Position numbers and translations under genes: made by a program. A stretch of DNA of 64,000 nucleotides from Dimargaris cristalligena (Eukaryota; Kickxellomycota; Dimargaritomycetes; Dimargaritales; Dimargaritaceae). The notes below the pieces were generated by a model, which saw only the letters and a list, made by a program, of their open reading frames with translations, ran no database searches and had not been told where the DNA came from. This document shows positions 63,251-64,000 of this stretch, one piece after another. The DNA is taken from contig JANBQC010000005.1 of assembly GCA_027576995.1 (NCBI GenBank), positions 92,908 to 156,907 of the forward strand, in the 5' to 3' direction. Position 1 is the first letter of the stretch, and every line of letters begins with the position of its first letter.

Positions 63251-64000
63251 AAGTTGGTTTTGATGGGTTATTTTATATTATTTTTGATATCTATTATATA
63301 TTTGACAACTAGTACAGTTGTTAAGTAGCCAGAGTTATTGAAAAAGTGGTGTCTAAAAGGGGATATAATTTCTAAAAAAGATTATTTTTAAGTTGGGTAG
63401 TTAGTTAAGGTGAGATTATAGCTGCTAGTGTATTTCTAATCTCAATGATACTTTTAATATAGTCAGTAGATCAACATCCATTAAGGCCATAATCACTGGC
63501 CCCAAGATTACTAAGAGAGGGCACCTCATACACACAGTCAAGGTCATGGATTTTCTCAAGGATTGACTGGGCAATTTGTTAGCCATGCTGGATGGTGTAT
63601 GGGGCCTGGCTATAGTTAATCAGGAGGTCCCCAATTTTGCTGTAGTATCCCCAGTCAATAAATCTGGCACCAACATAGTTGTTGTATTTGCTGGCTAGGC
63701 CAGAGCATAGGGCAACTTAACTATAAAGCCCTGTGGGGATTACAATATGGATACTAATTGTAAAGAACTGAACTCAAATCCTTGAAAACTGTACTTTATT
63801 CAAAAAGATAGCAAATAAAAGGGAAATGTAATGATAGACTTACTGTTCCAAGAGGTGGGAGCAAGGGTTAGGGGGTTAGTAATTAATATTGTTTATTAGA
63901 AGGGATCAAGTACCACATTACTACAGCACTTGACTTTCCTTAATTGGGGCCGGGATGGAGAAGATTATGAAAATGCAAGGCAAAAGTACTATGGCTATAG

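Larger units (their letters stand above)
60850..64000 (-). mobile_element. Degraded Ty3/gypsy LTR retrotransposon, 5' end off the right edge
   Basis: On the minus strand, pol-like segments occur in the order reverse transcriptase, RNase H, integrase, which is the Ty3/gypsy order (copia has integrase first). Every segment is broken by stops. The region is AT-rich and nearly free of CpG, in sharp contrast to the genes to its left. The left boundary is set where CpG disappears (about 60850). No LTR was located. Gag and protease would lie near or beyond 63500. Confidence 0.9.

Overview
The window looks like nuclear DNA of a filamentous, probably early-diverging fungus. The genes are long, GC-rich and mostly intron-poor, with a few short GT-AG introns (57-346 nt). 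They sit in AT-richer spacers of 1-3 kb. Start codons have pyrimidine-rich leaders and good contexts (for example GCCGCCATGG). The gene set is fungal: MRS6/REP, a Rom-type RhoGEF, a Dicer with tandem RNase III domains, an unusual P2C-like cation ATPase, a Ycf1-type ABCC transporter and TRS85. Placement near Zoopagomycota/Kickxellomycotina is only a guess. A run of 10 N at 30489-30498 marks an assembly gap.

Layout. 88-342 (+): last exon of a gene entering from the left, probably CSN8. 564-3148 (-): Rab escort protein MRS6 in four exons (628 aa). 3831-4715 (+): unidentified 275-aa protein, divergent from MRS6 across a shared promoter that contains a 20-bp perfect palindrome. 5959-11594 (+): unidentified 1800-aa protein with one C-terminal membrane span. 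13826-16576 (+): DH-PH-CNH RhoGEF. 17815-22584 (+): Dicer. 25457-28948 (+): P-type ATPase, followed by a strong two-part stem-loop. 31150-37360 (+): ABCC transporter in four exons. 37938-42866 (+): TRAPPIII subunit TRS85. 45276-59282 (+): a single-exon 4668-aa protein with an NBR1/p62-like PB1 domain at the N-terminus, about 39 copies of a 34-residue repeat, and a UBA domain at the C-terminus. About 60850-64000 (-): a dead Ty3/gypsy retrotransposon almost free of CpG.

How the genes relate. MRS6 (Rab prenylation), TRS85 (Ypt1/Rab1 activation in autophagy) and the PB1-UBA giant (built like a selective-autophagy receptor) all belong to membrane traffic, and the last two are adjacent. The RhoGEF serves cell-wall and polarity signalling. 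The ATPase and ABCC pump handle cations and conjugates. Dicer, together with a CpG-stripped transposon, suggests a genome with both RNA silencing and DNA-methylation-type control of repeats, although the window does not link the two.

The best candidate for something undescribed is the giant PB1-repeat-UBA protein. Next come the CpG-free retrotransposon, the altered ion-site residues of the ATPase, the stem-loop downstream of the ATPase gene, and a dispersed LTR-like element present twice (about 11.93-12.07 kb and 60.06-60.19 kb).
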